Source of the DNA: JBNJFY01 sp051747265
GTDB taxonomy: Bacteria; Bacteroidota; Rhodothermia; Balneolales; Balneolaceae
Assembly (NCBI GenBank): GCA_051747265.1
Contig: JBNJFY010000008.1
Span: forward strand, 1-64,000
DNA: 64,000 bases
Direction of reading: 5' to 3'
This document shows, piece by piece, positions 44,037 through 52,885 of this stretch. Position numbers and translations under genes: made by a program. A model generated the notes under the pieces. The model did not search any database and had not been told where the DNA came from. It saw only the letters and a program-made list of their open reading frames with translations. The first letter of the stretch is position 1. Every line of letters starts with the position of its first letter.

Positions 44037-44372
44037 GATACTGAGTATTAAAAAAATGAGCGTGAAATATAGGATTTGAACTTCACGCTGAGGCGATTTG
44101 AAGCCTGACATTTGTTAAAAATGAAATGATCGAAGCCCAGTTGTATAATACTTTTCAAAGGTTTTTGCCCGCATAGGGGCCTCCTCTCTAGTGTTAATGA
44201 AGTTTCCTACTTGGTAAGTTAGAACCAATCCGGTCAAAATTAATAACCGTACCGAACTATGTTATCAAACTGCTAACAATGGATTTGGTTTCGGTGATAT
44301 ATCCGTGCACAATGGTTTAAATTGTTTGTAGATAGGGTTTTGCTAAATTTTATGATAACGATTGATAATAAA
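44037..44372. other. gene-free stretch with a short hairpin
   Basis: AGCGTGAA and TTCACGCT (44059-44066 and 44082-44089) form an 8 bp hairpin. No gene or other clear feature is seen in the remaining ~280 bp up to the inverted-repeat element. Confidence 0.5.
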
Positions 44373-45189
44373 GGCTCTATGTTGAGTGGTGTGGGTTAAG
44401 CCTTTGATAATAATCTAAATGGGGAAAATCGTGAATGGCTAAAGTTTGGGTATTGTACCCATGAGTTACATAATTTGGTGAATAATCCGGGCTCGCAAAG
44501 TTCGCTAATGCTTCCTGCATTGTTATCTGCTTCTATAACTGATTCCGAGGTTTCCAAAAACACGACCCTGAAAGGTCTGATGACCCTATCAGGTCGCTTA
44601 TATCTTTATATTTTCGGTTTCCCATCGGGTTAGTTGAGCCGGTCAGAGCGGGATCATCAGATCAGGCTGCAGGGGAGTGGTAGTCTATACCTTGCTCACT
44701 ATGCGGAGTGGGGCACTCCGCGGAGCGTAGATGTTATGCCGAGGAAATACCTGAAAACTGCATCGACCGTGCCGAAGCGAACCAAGTTTTCAAATAGGTT
44801 CGCCGAAGTTTCAGAGCTGCTTAGATCATGGAAAACAGGACAAAAGCGAACGTGTATTGCGGGGACTCTCGGAGGTCTTTTATACAGCCGTGGGTTCTGT
44901 ATAGCAAAAGGAAGTTCTAGGTAAAATATACTCAGCTTCCAACCTAAGACTGATCACCAACTATTCCCCGAGGGGGGTAGGTTGGATGAGCCGCGAGGTT
45001 TTTAATCTCCGGCGAAAGTGGGACCGCCCTATCTATCACCCTGATAATTTTGCTTTGCACCTTTGCACCGCTACTGGGAGCGAGAGCTCCCATCCTGCAT
45101 TTACGATCGGAGCTCAGTAATGAGACAATACCCGCAAGCCTTGGTGACCGCGCCGCGGCAAACTTACCCACACCAATCAACATAGAGCC
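44373..45189. mobile_element. 817 bp element with ISL3-like inverted ends and structured interior, no transposase
   Basis: The left end GGCTCTATGTTGAGTGGTGT and right end (inverse of GGCTCTATGTTGATTGGTGT) are 27-28 bp inverted repeats. The GGCTCT start resembles ISL3-family ends. The AT-rich 8-mers outside (ATAATAAA and ATAATCTT) share five bases, a possibly decayed target duplication. The interior holds many stable hairpins: GCGGAGTG/CACTCCGC, CCAACCTA/TAGGTTGG and GGGAGC-GAGA-GCTCCC with a GNRA loop. No convincing coding sequence is seen. It could be a MITE-like derivative carrying a structured RNA. Confidence 0.6.
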
Positions 45190-45210
45190 ATAATCTTTTA
45201 CACAGTAAAA

Positions 45211-46128
45211 CTAAAAGCGGATGGTCCCTTCCAAAACCGTGCGAGCCTGTCCGGCGATCAGAAGTTCTTCATGTTTTTTCTTGCTGTAGCGTTGCTCTAT
45301 TTGTACAACACCGGGGCGATGTAAAGCTACTCCCTGACCTCCATAGGCGAGATGTTGAACAGATTCCAGGATGCCCATTTCCTGTAAATAGGGTAAAGTG
45401 GGTCCGTTGGCGGAACCGGTAACCGGATCTTCCAAAACCCCCAAAGCCGGAGCGAAAAAACGTAATTCCCAATCCAATTTATCAGTTTGATACAGGTTGG
45501 GGTTCGTATCAGTAGTAACACAAGTTACCCCGCAAGTCTGATAGGAGTGATGTAAATGCAAAAGTTGCTGTTTATCCGGTTTGGCTTGATATAATGCTTC
45601 GCGGGATTGGATAGGCATATATAAATAGCCATTACCGGCTTGCAGCAAGGTTCCTCGGGGATCCAAGTCACCAGTTTCCAGGCCGATGGCATGAACTGCT
45701 GCCTCATCGGTACCTTCAAATTCTGTAAACTCAGGAATGGGGATGCTAAAGTAAATGATGGGATGCTCATCATCCCACTCAACATCCACAGTGAGTATGC
45801 CCGATCGGGTTTCCAGACGTAAACGCTGCTCCACTCCCCCTTCAAGGCCAAACCGACCCTCCTCGGCTAAGGCGTGCAAGGCGGCGATGGTGGCATGACC
45901 ACAAAGGTCCACTTCGGTGGTAGGCGTAAACCAACGTAATCGAAAATCTGCTTCCACATCTTCATCGGATAAGGGACAAATGAATGCGGTTTCGGATAGA
46001 TTCATCTCCCGGGCAATCAATTGTATCTCCGAATCTTTCAACAGCTCAGCATCAATGACAACGCCCGCCGGATTTCCTTGAAAGGCTTGTTGAGTGAAAG
46101 CATCAATTTGTTTAATTCGAATAACCAT
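45211..46128 (-). CDS. PhzF family isomerase
   Basis: The 305-residue protein has the diaminopimelate-epimerase-like PhzF fold. FQGNPAGVVIDAELL near residue 17 and NLSETAFICPL with the catalytic Glu are diagnostic. TTEVDLCGHATIAALHAL and EDPVTGSANGPTLPYL follow as expected. PhzF makes phenazine precursors, but most family members are of unknown function and no other phenazine gene is present. It is 8 bp downstream of the Gfo/Idh-like gene, so the two are co-transcribed. Confidence 0.9.
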   Translation of the reverse strand: MVIRIKQIDAFTQQAFQGNPAGVVIDAELLKDSEIQLIAREMNLSETAFICPLSDEDVEADFRLRWFTPTTEVDLCGHATIAALHALAEEGRFGLEGGVEQRLRLETRSGILTVDVEWDDEHPIIYFSIPIPEFTEFEGTDEAAVHAIGLETGDLDPRGTLLQAGNGYLYMPIQSREALYQAKPDKQQLLHLHHSYQTCGVTCVTTDTNPNLYQTDKLDWELRFFAPALGVLEDPVTGSANGPTLPYLQEMGILESVQHLAYGGQGVALHRPGVVQIEQRYSKKKHEELLIAGQARTVLEGTIRF

Positions 46129-46136
46129 AATTGCTA

Positions 46137-46985
46137 TTACTGTCGTTGAATTCGCTGTTTGATCTGTTCAATCAGTTGGGTAGCCCGCATAAGATCATAA
46201 GCATTGAAAGGAGCCGGGCGTTTCAATTGAATAGATTTTAAAAACTTGGTGGCAGCCATCTGGGCGCTGTCCCGCGGATCAAACTGTTTGCGTTCGTAGT
46301 GTAGTTGATCCAAATCGCCGGGTTGTCCTAACCGAACCACTTGATTGAGTACGTTGCAATCGGCTATACGAGTGGAGCCAATCACCGTACGGCGGTGCGC
46401 TTCGGATTCGGCCGATGAATTCAGACAAATAACTGCGGTTGCTGTGCTGTCGAACCGTAAGAATAACTGGATACCCATATCACTGGTTCCCAGTTTCCAT
46501 TGCCGCGCCTCGGCATGATGAACACTGCCCATCCACTTGGAGCAAAAGGTAACTTCATCAATCCAGAGTTGCTCCAGGTTTTGATCCAACTCGTTGAATT
46601 TAAGTCGTGGAATGTCACGGATAATTTGGATGGATCTAGGATTGGGGATCTGGGCGTGCATCCATTGGGTGGATGGAGTCAAGGTTGGCCAATGGGCAAA
46701 CTGAACAATCACATTGGCTTCCTCCGAAGCTCGGTAAACCCGCTCCGCTGCTCGTTTTTCGGTAGGCAACATACCAATCAAAAAGACATGCATCCCCAAG
46801 CGGATCGCTTGAAAAGTGTTATCCATCCGCTCTTCGGAGTTATCCAAAAGCAGACACGCATCGGTAGTGCCCAAATCGTGCACCGAAGAGGTAATTATAA
46901 CTTGATCAACTGAACGGTGAGTGCGGAGATGTTTCTCCCACACCTGAGCGCGTTCACGGGGACCAACAATGCCAACCGTCATCAT
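46137..46985 (-). CDS. Gfo/Idh/MocA-like dehydrogenase, atypical
   Basis: A 282-residue protein with a short Rossmann start TVGIVGPRERAQVWEKHL and an arrangement of strands reminiscent of Gfo/Idh/MocA oxidoreductases (AIRLGMHVFLIGMLPTEKRAAERVYRASEEANVIVQF). The conserved Glu-Lys-Pro is replaced by MLPTEK, so cofactor binding or catalysis may be altered. The C-terminal half has beta-rich segments typical of the family. Function unknown; co-transcribed with the PhzF gene. Confidence 0.6.
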   Translation of the reverse strand: MMTVGIVGPRERAQVWEKHLRTHRSVDQVIITSSVHDLGTTDACLLLDNSEERMDNTFQAIRLGMHVFLIGMLPTEKRAAERVYRASEEANVIVQFAHWPTLTPSTQWMHAQIPNPRSIQIIRDIPRLKFNELDQNLEQLWIDEVTFCSKWMGSVHHAEARQWKLGTSDMGIQLFLRFDSTATAVICLNSSAESEAHRRTVIGSTRIADCNVLNQVVRLGQPGDLDQLHYERKQFDPRDSAQMAATKFLKSIQLKRPAPFNAYDLMRATQLIEQIKQRIQRQ

Positions 46986-47094
46986 AGACCGGATCTTTTT
47001 TCATCCAATAGTTACCGTTGGTTCAGTATCTAGAATGACGGGGGTAAATACAAATAGTAAGATTATTTAAAAGGCTGGCAGGGGAAAAGGCCCA

Positions 47095-47286
47095 TTAGGC
47101 TTCAGGCATGACAAACATCAGTATGATGTAAATAATCAGGGGAATAAATGAAACCGAAAAAATAAAGGAAGAAATGACAAAAGCGATCCGAACCAAGGTA
47201 GGATCCCAGCCAAAATATTCAGCAATACCACCGCAGACACCGGCTATCATCTTCTCTGAGCGGGATCGTGTAAGTCTTGATTTCAT
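47095..47286 (-). CDS. PspC domain protein
   Basis: A 63-residue single-domain PspC protein. KRLTRSRSEKMIAGVCGGIAEYFG-type N terminus (SRLTRSRSEKMIAGVCGG, then YFGWDPTLVRIAFV) is followed by a transmembrane helix ISSFIFSVSFIPLIIYIILMF. Full PspC sensors are longer; this is the short form common in Bacteroidota relatives. It is probably a membrane-stress related protein. No phage-shock genes are adjacent. Confidence 0.9.
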   Translation of the reverse strand: MKSRLTRSRSEKMIAGVCGGIAEYFGWDPTLVRIAFVISSFIFSVSFIPLIIYIILMFVMPEA

Positions 47287-47354
47287 GGTCGTGGCATGAA
47301 TGGGGTTGAGTTTTGCTCGGTAATACGAGCAGTCTGATTAAATGTTACAGACAT

Positions 47355-48044
47355 TTAGAACTTTTTAACGCTTTGATATAAGGAATCCCCCAGATAAAAG
47401 AAAGGATAGGCCAGAGAAGCAAGAGCAGCGTTAAAACTGATATTGGGATAAGCGATCATCAGGTAGATTAATTGCCCCGTATAGAGCGCGGCCCCCAGTA
47501 GATGGAGTTTTTTTCTCTGTTTCGCTCGAGAGGGATAAATGAAATAGATAGGCGCAAAAATGCCGGCTGCGAATACGATCAACCAGAAATTGACATAAAA
47601 TGAGCCAAGTTTCAGTAGAAAAGCATGTACTACCACGAGGTTCCAGTAATTGGGAAAGCCCCTGAAAAAATTATCCGAGGTTTTGGCTTCATGATAGGCC
47701 ATACCCAAGGAACCGACCACCGCGGCCACCAAGATCACCCAAATGGAGGCGTCCAGGAAAGCGTAGGCCCAGAAAAGCGGGATATAAACCCAGTTCAGTC
47801 CATCGATGATATTATCCAGCAAGGCGCCGTCGTAGGCTTGTGCGCGTTGTTTGACTTCCGCTTTACGAGCCAGGGTGCCGTCCAGCCCGTCAATGGCAAT
47901 GGCCAAACCCAGCAACCACAGGGCTAATTCCGCTTGTTGATTCCATATAGCGATGAGTGCCCCTAATCCACAAGCCGCCCCTAAAGCTGTGAATACATGT
48001 ACCGCGTAGGCCAGTAGAGTTTTTCCCATGGTAATAGCATCCAT
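47355..48044 (-). CDS. pcs: CDP-alcohol phosphatidyltransferase, phosphatidylcholine synthase (Pcs)-like
   Basis: A 229-residue integral membrane enzyme with about eight helices. The catalytic motif reads DGLDGTLARKAEV, then YDGALLDNIIDGLNWVYIP, the Pcs spacing rather than the standard PgsA/PssA one. KTSDNFFRGFPNYWN also matches Pcs. Pcs condenses CDP-diacylglycerol with choline to give phosphatidylcholine. The segment that in Pcs reads IDYxTYVxxP is IDGLNWVYIP here, so substrate could differ. Standing alone between PspC and the M56 gene. Confidence 0.85.
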   Translation of the reverse strand: MDAITMGKTLLAYAVHVFTALGAACGLGALIAIWNQQAELALWLLGLAIAIDGLDGTLARKAEVKQRAQAYDGALLDNIIDGLNWVYIPLFWAYAFLDASIWVILVAAVVGSLGMAYHEAKTSDNFFRGFPNYWNLVVVHAFLLKLGSFYVNFWLIVFAAGIFAPIYFIYPSRAKQRKKLHLLGAALYTGQLIYLMIAYPNISFNAALASLAYPFFYLGDSLYQSVKKF

Positions 48045-48068
48045 TTCATAATGATATGCTATAACATA

Positions 48069-48101
48069 AAAAAAGCGGAGCTAAATCAGGCCCCGCTTTT
48101 T
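48069..48101. terminator. rho-independent terminator downstream of the M56-TonB gene
   Basis: AAAAGCGGAGC and GCCCCGCTTTT form a stem with T-runs on both strands. It lies 34 bp past the stop of the minus-strand M56 gene and 25 bp upstream of the Pcs start, so it insulates the two. Confidence 0.82.
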
Positions 48102-48134
48102 AACGTGCTTAAATAGTAAGTTAGCTAAATGATT

Positions 48135-49835
48135 TTAGGATTTCGTTTTTGCTTCATCAGGCAGCTTAAACATTACTGGTAGGGAAAACTTAACTTTAAC
48201 CGGTTTGCCATCTTGATAGCCAGGGGTAAATTCAGCTTGTTTAACTGCTCGCAGGGCTTCCTCGTCACAACCGGCACCAATCCCTTTGACTACTTTGGGA
48301 TGAGTTACCTTGCCCTGTTCATTGACAACAAACTGTATAAAGACACGACCCTCGATACCGGCTTTACGGGCTAGGGTTGGGTATTCTACGTTCTCCATAA
48401 TGGACTTAAGTCCACCTTTCAGCTCAGGCATTTGGTCCACCATCACAAAAGTATCCGAAGGGAGATCTTGCTTTGCGTTAGCAGCTTCTCGTTTTTGTTT
48501 CATTTCTTCTTCTGAAAGAAGATCGTTTAAAGCCATTTCACGATCATGCACAATCAAGTTGATGACTTTTGAATTGTTAACTTCTATTCCAAAATTTTCT
48601 TTGGCTTTTTCCGCAGACATTACATTGACTTCTTTAATATACCCTTCCTTAATCCGTGATATGATGGCCATGCCACCTTCTACAGGTTGTCCATTAATAA
48701 ATGCGGATACTTGGTGTTGATGGTCACTATGTGAATTAACATTCAATTGAGATCGTGTTTCCTCTAATTCAGCAGCCGTAATACCCCCATCCTGGATATC
48801 ACTGCAGGCCATGATCCCGCTGATCATGAACAGGCCCAGGGCCAGTAGAGTAAAACTGCGTTTCATGCTCGTAGTTGTCTTATTGAGATATTTCATATCG
48901 GTAATGCGTTGTTTTAGGGTTGATGAATGGGCAGCCATGGTTACCATGGGTTGCCGGGTTTGGGCCTCATTGGTGGCCAGCTCAAGTAAAAGATTCGCGT
49001 ACAATCGGGTAGAAATGGTGGTGTCGGAAAGCACTTCCGCGTCACAGCTGATTTCTCGCCAGTAGCTGATATTGCGATGTAGAAGATGAACCAAAGGATG
49101 CATCACAAACAGACTACGTATGATCAGTAGCAACGTATTGATGGGATAGTCACGTTGCTGAATGTGCGTCAATTCATGTCGGATCACCAAGTTGGCTTTT
49201 TCCGGTTCATCTTGCAGATTAATCGGTAGAACGATGTGAGGCAGTTTCCACCCAAAGGTATAGGGTATAGTGGTCTGGTTGCTGAATTGAAGCGTTACAG
49301 GAGAGCCTATCTGCTCAGCGATAGACCGATTTTGGTTATGTAATTGCTGCCATTCGGTTAACGGTTGACTCTCTGTGGTTTGGGACTTGTTATAAAGTTG
49401 GGTGATGCGAAAAGTCATGATGAAGACCGCTACGCTTCCCAAAGCGAGTGTACCGATCATAATCAGACCGGATAAAAGTGTCAGGTCGGTCCAAAATGGG
49501 GCGCCGGTGGTCGCAGATGATGAAGATGCGGCAGCCATAACCGGAGTCTGAATTTCAATCCACTGCACCATGGCTTGCACATCCGGGCTCCAACTGGAGA
49601 TCAGGAAGTGATTGCCCAAGGTGAGCAGAAGTCCGGCCGGGAGCGCCAGCAGGGTAGCCACTCGCGTGTGATACTGATAGATAGGATGCAGGCGTCGCCC
49701 CCAATTCAGTTTGCTGATGACATGCAGGGTGCTTTCGGCAATTAGGGCTAAGGCAGTCCAAAGCAGAAGGGGGAGCCAAAATAGCTCAAACGCATTGGAT
49801 CCCATTTGGTACATAAAATCAATGATTGCATCCAT
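48135..49835 (-). CDS. M56 (BlaR1-type) membrane metallopeptidase with C-terminal TonB domain
   Basis: A 566-residue protein. Transmembrane helices lie around residues 12-33, 50-70 and 105-130. The cytoplasmic gluzincin core has HELTHIQQRDY (about residue 220) and HLLHRNISYWREISCDAEVL. A further helix LLALGLFMISGIMAC follows near residue 330. The C-terminal domain (about 470-560) is TonB-like: YPTLARKAGIEGRVFIQFVV and CDEEALRAVKQAEFTPGYQDG. It overlaps the blaI stop (TGATG), so translation is coupled. It likely senses a periplasmic signal and cleaves or releases BlaI. Confidence 0.92.
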   Translation of the reverse strand: MDAIIDFMYQMGSNAFELFWLPLLLWTALALIAESTLHVISKLNWGRRLHPIYQYHTRVATLLALPAGLLLTLGNHFLISSWSPDVQAMVQWIEIQTPVMAAASSSSATTGAPFWTDLTLLSGLIMIGTLALGSVAVFIMTFRITQLYNKSQTTESQPLTEWQQLHNQNRSIAEQIGSPVTLQFSNQTTIPYTFGWKLPHIVLPINLQDEPEKANLVIRHELTHIQQRDYPINTLLLIIRSLFVMHPLVHLLHRNISYWREISCDAEVLSDTTISTRLYANLLLELATNEAQTRQPMVTMAAHSSTLKQRITDMKYLNKTTTSMKRSFTLLALGLFMISGIMACSDIQDGGITAAELEETRSQLNVNSHSDHQHQVSAFINGQPVEGGMAIISRIKEGYIKEVNVMSAEKAKENFGIEVNNSKVINLIVHDREMALNDLLSEEEMKQKREAANAKQDLPSDTFVMVDQMPELKGGLKSIMENVEYPTLARKAGIEGRVFIQFVVNEQGKVTHPKVVKGIGAGCDEEALRAVKQAEFTPGYQDGKPVKVKFSLPVMFKLPDEAKTKS

Positions 49836-50218
49836 CACTCGTCCTCCATTTGATCAATCATGGAACGGATCTCTCGTTTCTCCTCTTCGGATAGATCCTC
49901 GCCTTGCACCAAAGTTTGCACCAGCTGCATAGGGGACCCCTTGAACACTTTCTTGACCATATCCTTAATCAGGTTGAAGCGCACCGATTCGGGCTCCTGG
50001 GCAGGGCTGTAGATATAAGTCACACCCTCTTTGCGGTACTTCAGGTAGCCTTTTTCAGTCAGGTTCTTCATCACGGTCATGATGGTGGTGTAAGCGACCT
50101 CTCGCTCTTTGAGAATGCGTTCCCGCACATCAGCAACCGAGGCGCTGTTCAGTTCCCATACATGTTGGAGCACTTCCATTTCGGTTTCTCCCAGTGGAGT
50201 CAGCGATCGTTTTTTCAT
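49835..50218 (-). CDS. blaI: BlaI/MecI/CopY family transcriptional repressor
   Basis: A 127-residue winged-helix repressor. LTPLGETEMEVLQHVWELNSASVADVRERI and TTIMTVMKNLTEKGYLKYRKEG are the DNA-binding part; a dimerisation tail follows, ending LSEEEKREIRSMIDQMEDE. A good ribosome binding site (AGAAGGAAG) precedes ATG. It is presumably inactivated by the coupled M56 peptidase. No beta-lactamase is in the window, so the controlled stress is unknown. An inverted repeat upstream may be its own operator. Confidence 0.95.
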   Translation of the reverse strand: MKKRSLTPLGETEMEVLQHVWELNSASVADVRERILKEREVAYTTIMTVMKNLTEKGYLKYRKEGVTYIYSPAQEPESVRFNLIKDMVKKVFKGSPMQLVQTLVQGEDLSEEEKREIRSMIDQMEDE

Positions 50219-50243
50219 GTGTTACTTCCTTCTATTAAGTTAA

Positions 50244-50259
50244 TACTACTAACATAGTA
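50244..50259. promoter_or_regulatory. candidate BlaI operator
   Basis: TACTACTAACATAGTA holds inverted TACTA/TAGTA half-sites 26 bp upstream of the blaI start codon. BlaI-type operators are usually TACA-n2-4-TGTA-like with a similar dyad. This site differs, so the call is tentative. Confidence 0.35.
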
Positions 50260-50326
50260 ATAGTGAGTAGGGATAGATGCAAGTGAATAATTTATCAGGA
50301 GTTTATGCAAAACTTGCCTGGGGGAG

Positions 50327-51037
50327 TTATTGGTCAGATAGAGCAGAAATGCGAAAATCAATCTCCACGGTAAAGGGGGCCTTGACCGCGGTACCATTTA
50401 AACGGGCGGGTTTGAAGTCGGTATGTTTGACAATGCGTAACACTTCTTGGTCACAGCCAAACCCAATTCCTTGAACTATTTGAGGATTACATACTTCGCC
50501 GGATCTAGTGATAATCATTTTAACAATTATCTTTCCCTGAACACGAGCATCATAAGCTTCCTTTGGATAATTCATCCGAGCCATCAAACTGTCTATGCCT
50601 CCAACCAGTATGGGTTTTTGGTCAACATCTCTTTGCAATTCAGCCCGCTGTTCAGCTCGCTTACGTTGACGATCCAGCTCCTTTGAAGAAATGATATCTG
50701 AGAGAGCCTGATTTCGGTTGGTGACAGTCACTTCCATAACCCCGTATTTAGCAGATTCACCATATTTTTCAATAGCCGGTTCCCCCTTTAGAAAATGAAT
50801 ACCCTCAATGTACTTATCCTTGACGCGAGGCCGTAGATCAACTCCTTGGGGGACGGGTTGTTGATTTACGACCAATATGGGTTCATCCGGATCCGGGGTG
50901 ATGGTTTTTGGGGATTGAGCAACCGGGGAGGTCCTAGAGCAGCCTGTATTTACAGCAATCAACAAAACTGTACATAATAGAAGTACCGATGGGTAGGTTG
51001 GTTTGTTTCTGATCTGTTGAATGGCTTTTGAGAGCAT
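50327..51037 (-). CDS. lipoprotein with TonB C-terminal domain, paralogue of the M56 protein tail
   Basis: A 236-residue protein. The N terminus has a hydrophobic helix SVLLLCTVLLIAVNTGC with a possible lipobox. The C-terminal half (about 140-230) is a TonB domain: GIDSLMARMNYPKEAYDARVQGKIIVKMII and GFGCDQEVLRIVKHTDFKPARLNG. It resembles the M56 protein tail, including the region preceding the domain (NQALSDIISSKEL against DREMALNDLLSEE). It lies 109 bp upstream of blaI in the same direction, so it may belong to the same regulon. Single tandem-duplicated origin is likely. Confidence 0.85.
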   Translation of the reverse strand: MLSKAIQQIRNKPTYPSVLLLCTVLLIAVNTGCSRTSPVAQSPKTITPDPDEPILVVNQQPVPQGVDLRPRVKDKYIEGIHFLKGEPAIEKYGESAKYGVMEVTVTNRNQALSDIISSKELDRQRKRAEQRAELQRDVDQKPILVGGIDSLMARMNYPKEAYDARVQGKIIVKMIITRSGEVCNPQIVQGIGFGCDQEVLRIVKHTDFKPARLNGTAVKAPFTVEIDFRISALSDQ

Positions 51038-51338
51038 TACGAAGACGTATTTCTTGAAACGTCAGAATATCTATAAAAATGAAATCTATGAAAAGCAGTT
51101 ATGGGTTGGAAACCATTGGGTTAGGCGACTATAACATCATCAACTCAAATAGTTAAAAACTGCTTTTTGAAAGGGGTATTTCAATATCAGTTAAGCGCTA
51201 AGTATATTGGTATCATATAGTTATATAGAGTGGATAGGCGTTCAGATCATCGAATTGATGACTAATTCCTGACTAAGGAGGAATAGGACTCAAAGTCCGT
51301 CATCTATGGCCTAAGTACAACTATTGGAGAGATTGATA
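51038..51338. other. divergent intergenic region with a distant inverted repeat
   Basis: AAAAGCAGTT at 51091-51100 and AACTGCTTTT at 51158-51167 are perfect 10 bp inverted arms separated by 57 bp. Inside lies a smaller hairpin (GGTTGGAAACC). It is upstream of both the TonB lipoprotein and the secreted protein gene. I recognise no known riboswitch. Confidence 0.4.
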
Positions 51339-52052
51339 ATGATGCGAATACATATCACGTACTATTTAGGTGGATTATTCATAGGTGTCGCTATTTGGAT
51401 TGGTATTGGAGTGCAACAAGCCCAGGCCCAGACCATCAAGGAGATGATTAATGAGCGTAGTTATTACTATGTAAGTCCTAGTTTTGGACCGCAATTCTAT
51501 ATGTATCGGCGTGGTGAGGAGATCAGTGATGCCATTAGATCACCGGATAGTAATGCCCCAGGGGATCCTTTGCCTGGGCATATGCTTACCCAATGGGGTA
51601 CGGAAATGGGGATAGGCGGTGATAAGTATCGACTGGGGCTAAAGTTCAGTCGGTCCAATACGATAGATCCGGATGGCGTATTGGGATTTGATGTACAGAA
51701 AGAGACCTATTTTGGCATTGCCTATGACCCCTTTGTATTAGATCGACCCATATTAAAGTCGTCCATCAATTTTCAATTCGCGGTGGAAGGGGAATTCGGA
51801 TATTACCATCTGAAGGGCAAGTATGAAGATATGGATGAATATTACGCAGCGGGGAATTCAAGAGATGAGATACCAATAAAATCATCTACCCATCACGCGG
51901 TAGGTGGAAGTTTGGGGATCAGTTTGGGACTGGGGGTAAATATTGATCGGGTACGATTAAGACTTGGTGTTTCTCCCGTCAATGCGGTACTTACTTCGCG
52001 TACCTTTGGGTATCGGGGATATAGTTACTTTACTATCGCTGTTGGTGAATAG
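51339..52052 (+). CDS. secreted or outer-membrane beta-rich protein, unknown
   Basis: A 237-residue protein starting MMRIHITYYLGGLFIGVAIW with a signal peptide cleaved near AQAQ. The mature part has alternating beta segments (MGIGGDKYRLGLKFSRSN, FQFAVEGEFGYYHLKG, GGSLGISLGLGVNIDRVRLRLGVSPV) ending in an aromatic strand YSYFTIAVGE. This fits a small outer-membrane beta barrel. I recognise no family. Start at ATG 51339 has a ribosome binding site GGAGAG seven bases earlier. Confidence 0.72.
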   Translation: MMRIHITYYLGGLFIGVAIWIGIGVQQAQAQTIKEMINERSYYYVSPSFGPQFYMYRRGEEISDAIRSPDSNAPGDPLPGHMLTQWGTEMGIGGDKYRLGLKFSRSNTIDPDGVLGFDVQKETYFGIAYDPFVLDRPILKSSINFQFAVEGEFGYYHLKGKYEDMDEYYAAGNSRDEIPIKSSTHHAVGGSLGISLGLGVNIDRVRLRLGVSPVNAVLTSRTFGYRGYSYFTIAVGE

Positions 52053-52063
52053 ATTCTAACCCG

Positions 52064-52597
52064 TCACGATAATATCTCATGGCAATGGTGTATGACTTGA
52101 TCCCGCTGATCAGTGACTTTGAAAAAAGGAGCTTTTACCTGATCAGCCAAGTGTTGAAAGTATTCCGCCGCAAAGTCGGGACATTGGAATAGAATAGTGG
52201 GGGTTTTCGTTTTTAACGCCAAGGAGATCTCCGACGAGGTGCCCGCCCCACTGCCGCAGGCAATGATGACTTCCGAAGTATGAATATTGATCACATTACG
52301 CGCTTCGCCCATACCCGTGAAAATGGGAATGTCCACATAGCTGGAAATATCACTTTCCTCGCGCGTCCCGGGCAGAATGCCAATAGTTTGTCCTTGTGCT
52401 TCTTTGGCTCCTTTTAAAGCTGCTTCCATCACGCCCTGATTACGCCCACCGGTCAGGACCGTCCATCCTTCTTGTGCCAAAGCGCCGCCTAGTTGCTCAA
52501 CACTGCGAAGTAGTTTGGCTGGTGCCTTCGCGGGTCCCATGATCCCCACGATGGCGGAATGGTCACGATGGAAAAGTTTGGTCTGTCGGATCATCAT
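52064..52597 (-). CDS. LOG/SLOG-fold protein, TIGR00725 family
   Basis: A 177-residue Rossmann-like protein: AIVGIMGPAKAP at the N terminus, VLTGGRNQGVMEAALKGAKEAQGQTIGILPG, then IIACGSGAGTSSEISLALKTKTPTIL. The Gly-rich GSGAGTSSE loop is the SLOG nucleotide-phosphate site. The family is related to cytokinin LOG enzymes and molybdenum-cofactor carriers; its true substrate is unknown. It converges on the gene at 51339 (11 bp). Confidence 0.88.
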   Translation of the reverse strand: MMIRQTKLFHRDHSAIVGIMGPAKAPAKLLRSVEQLGGALAQEGWTVLTGGRNQGVMEAALKGAKEAQGQTIGILPGTREESDISSYVDIPIFTGMGEARNVINIHTSEVIIACGSGAGTSSEISLALKTKTPTILFQCPDFAAEYFQHLADQVKAPFFKVTDQRDQVIHHCHEILS

Positions 52598-52885
52598 GCG
52601 TAAACGGGAACGACTCGGGTAATAAATCTACTTTAGGAGGTTGCACAGATTTCAGCCAAGTATACGAAGAAACGAGCAACATGGCGTACCGTCAATACAT
52701 AACATACGAGAAGAAGATTCTACAAGTAAAGCAAGCTATCCGACCTTTCTTCAACCTTTTTAATGCATTATCAGACCGGTATAATTCATACTCCAAAATT
52801 TACTTGGGAAGGAGGGTAAAATGTTGCAAAGACTATTCGAATAGTTGTGATCCGTATTGTAAATTGTGCAAAATAAAGCACTTAG
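52598..52885. other. gene-free stretch upstream of repeat D
   Basis: Nothing supportable in about 290 bp. A frame open across 52681-52962 runs into the MITE-like repeat, and its composition does not look coding. Confidence 0.5.

Noticed and set aside
44634..45183. Open frames of 96 codons (plus) and 79 codons (minus) inside the inverted-repeat element
   Set aside because: They overlap stable hairpins, have no ribosome binding site, and resemble no protein family.
44373..45189. Group II intron or retron interpretation of the structured interior
   Set aside because: No recognisable domain V, no reverse transcriptase, and the inverted ends are not expected for an intron.
45211..46128. Phenazine biosynthesis locus
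   Set aside because: Only a PhzF-family protein is present; no other phz gene is near, and the family is broad.
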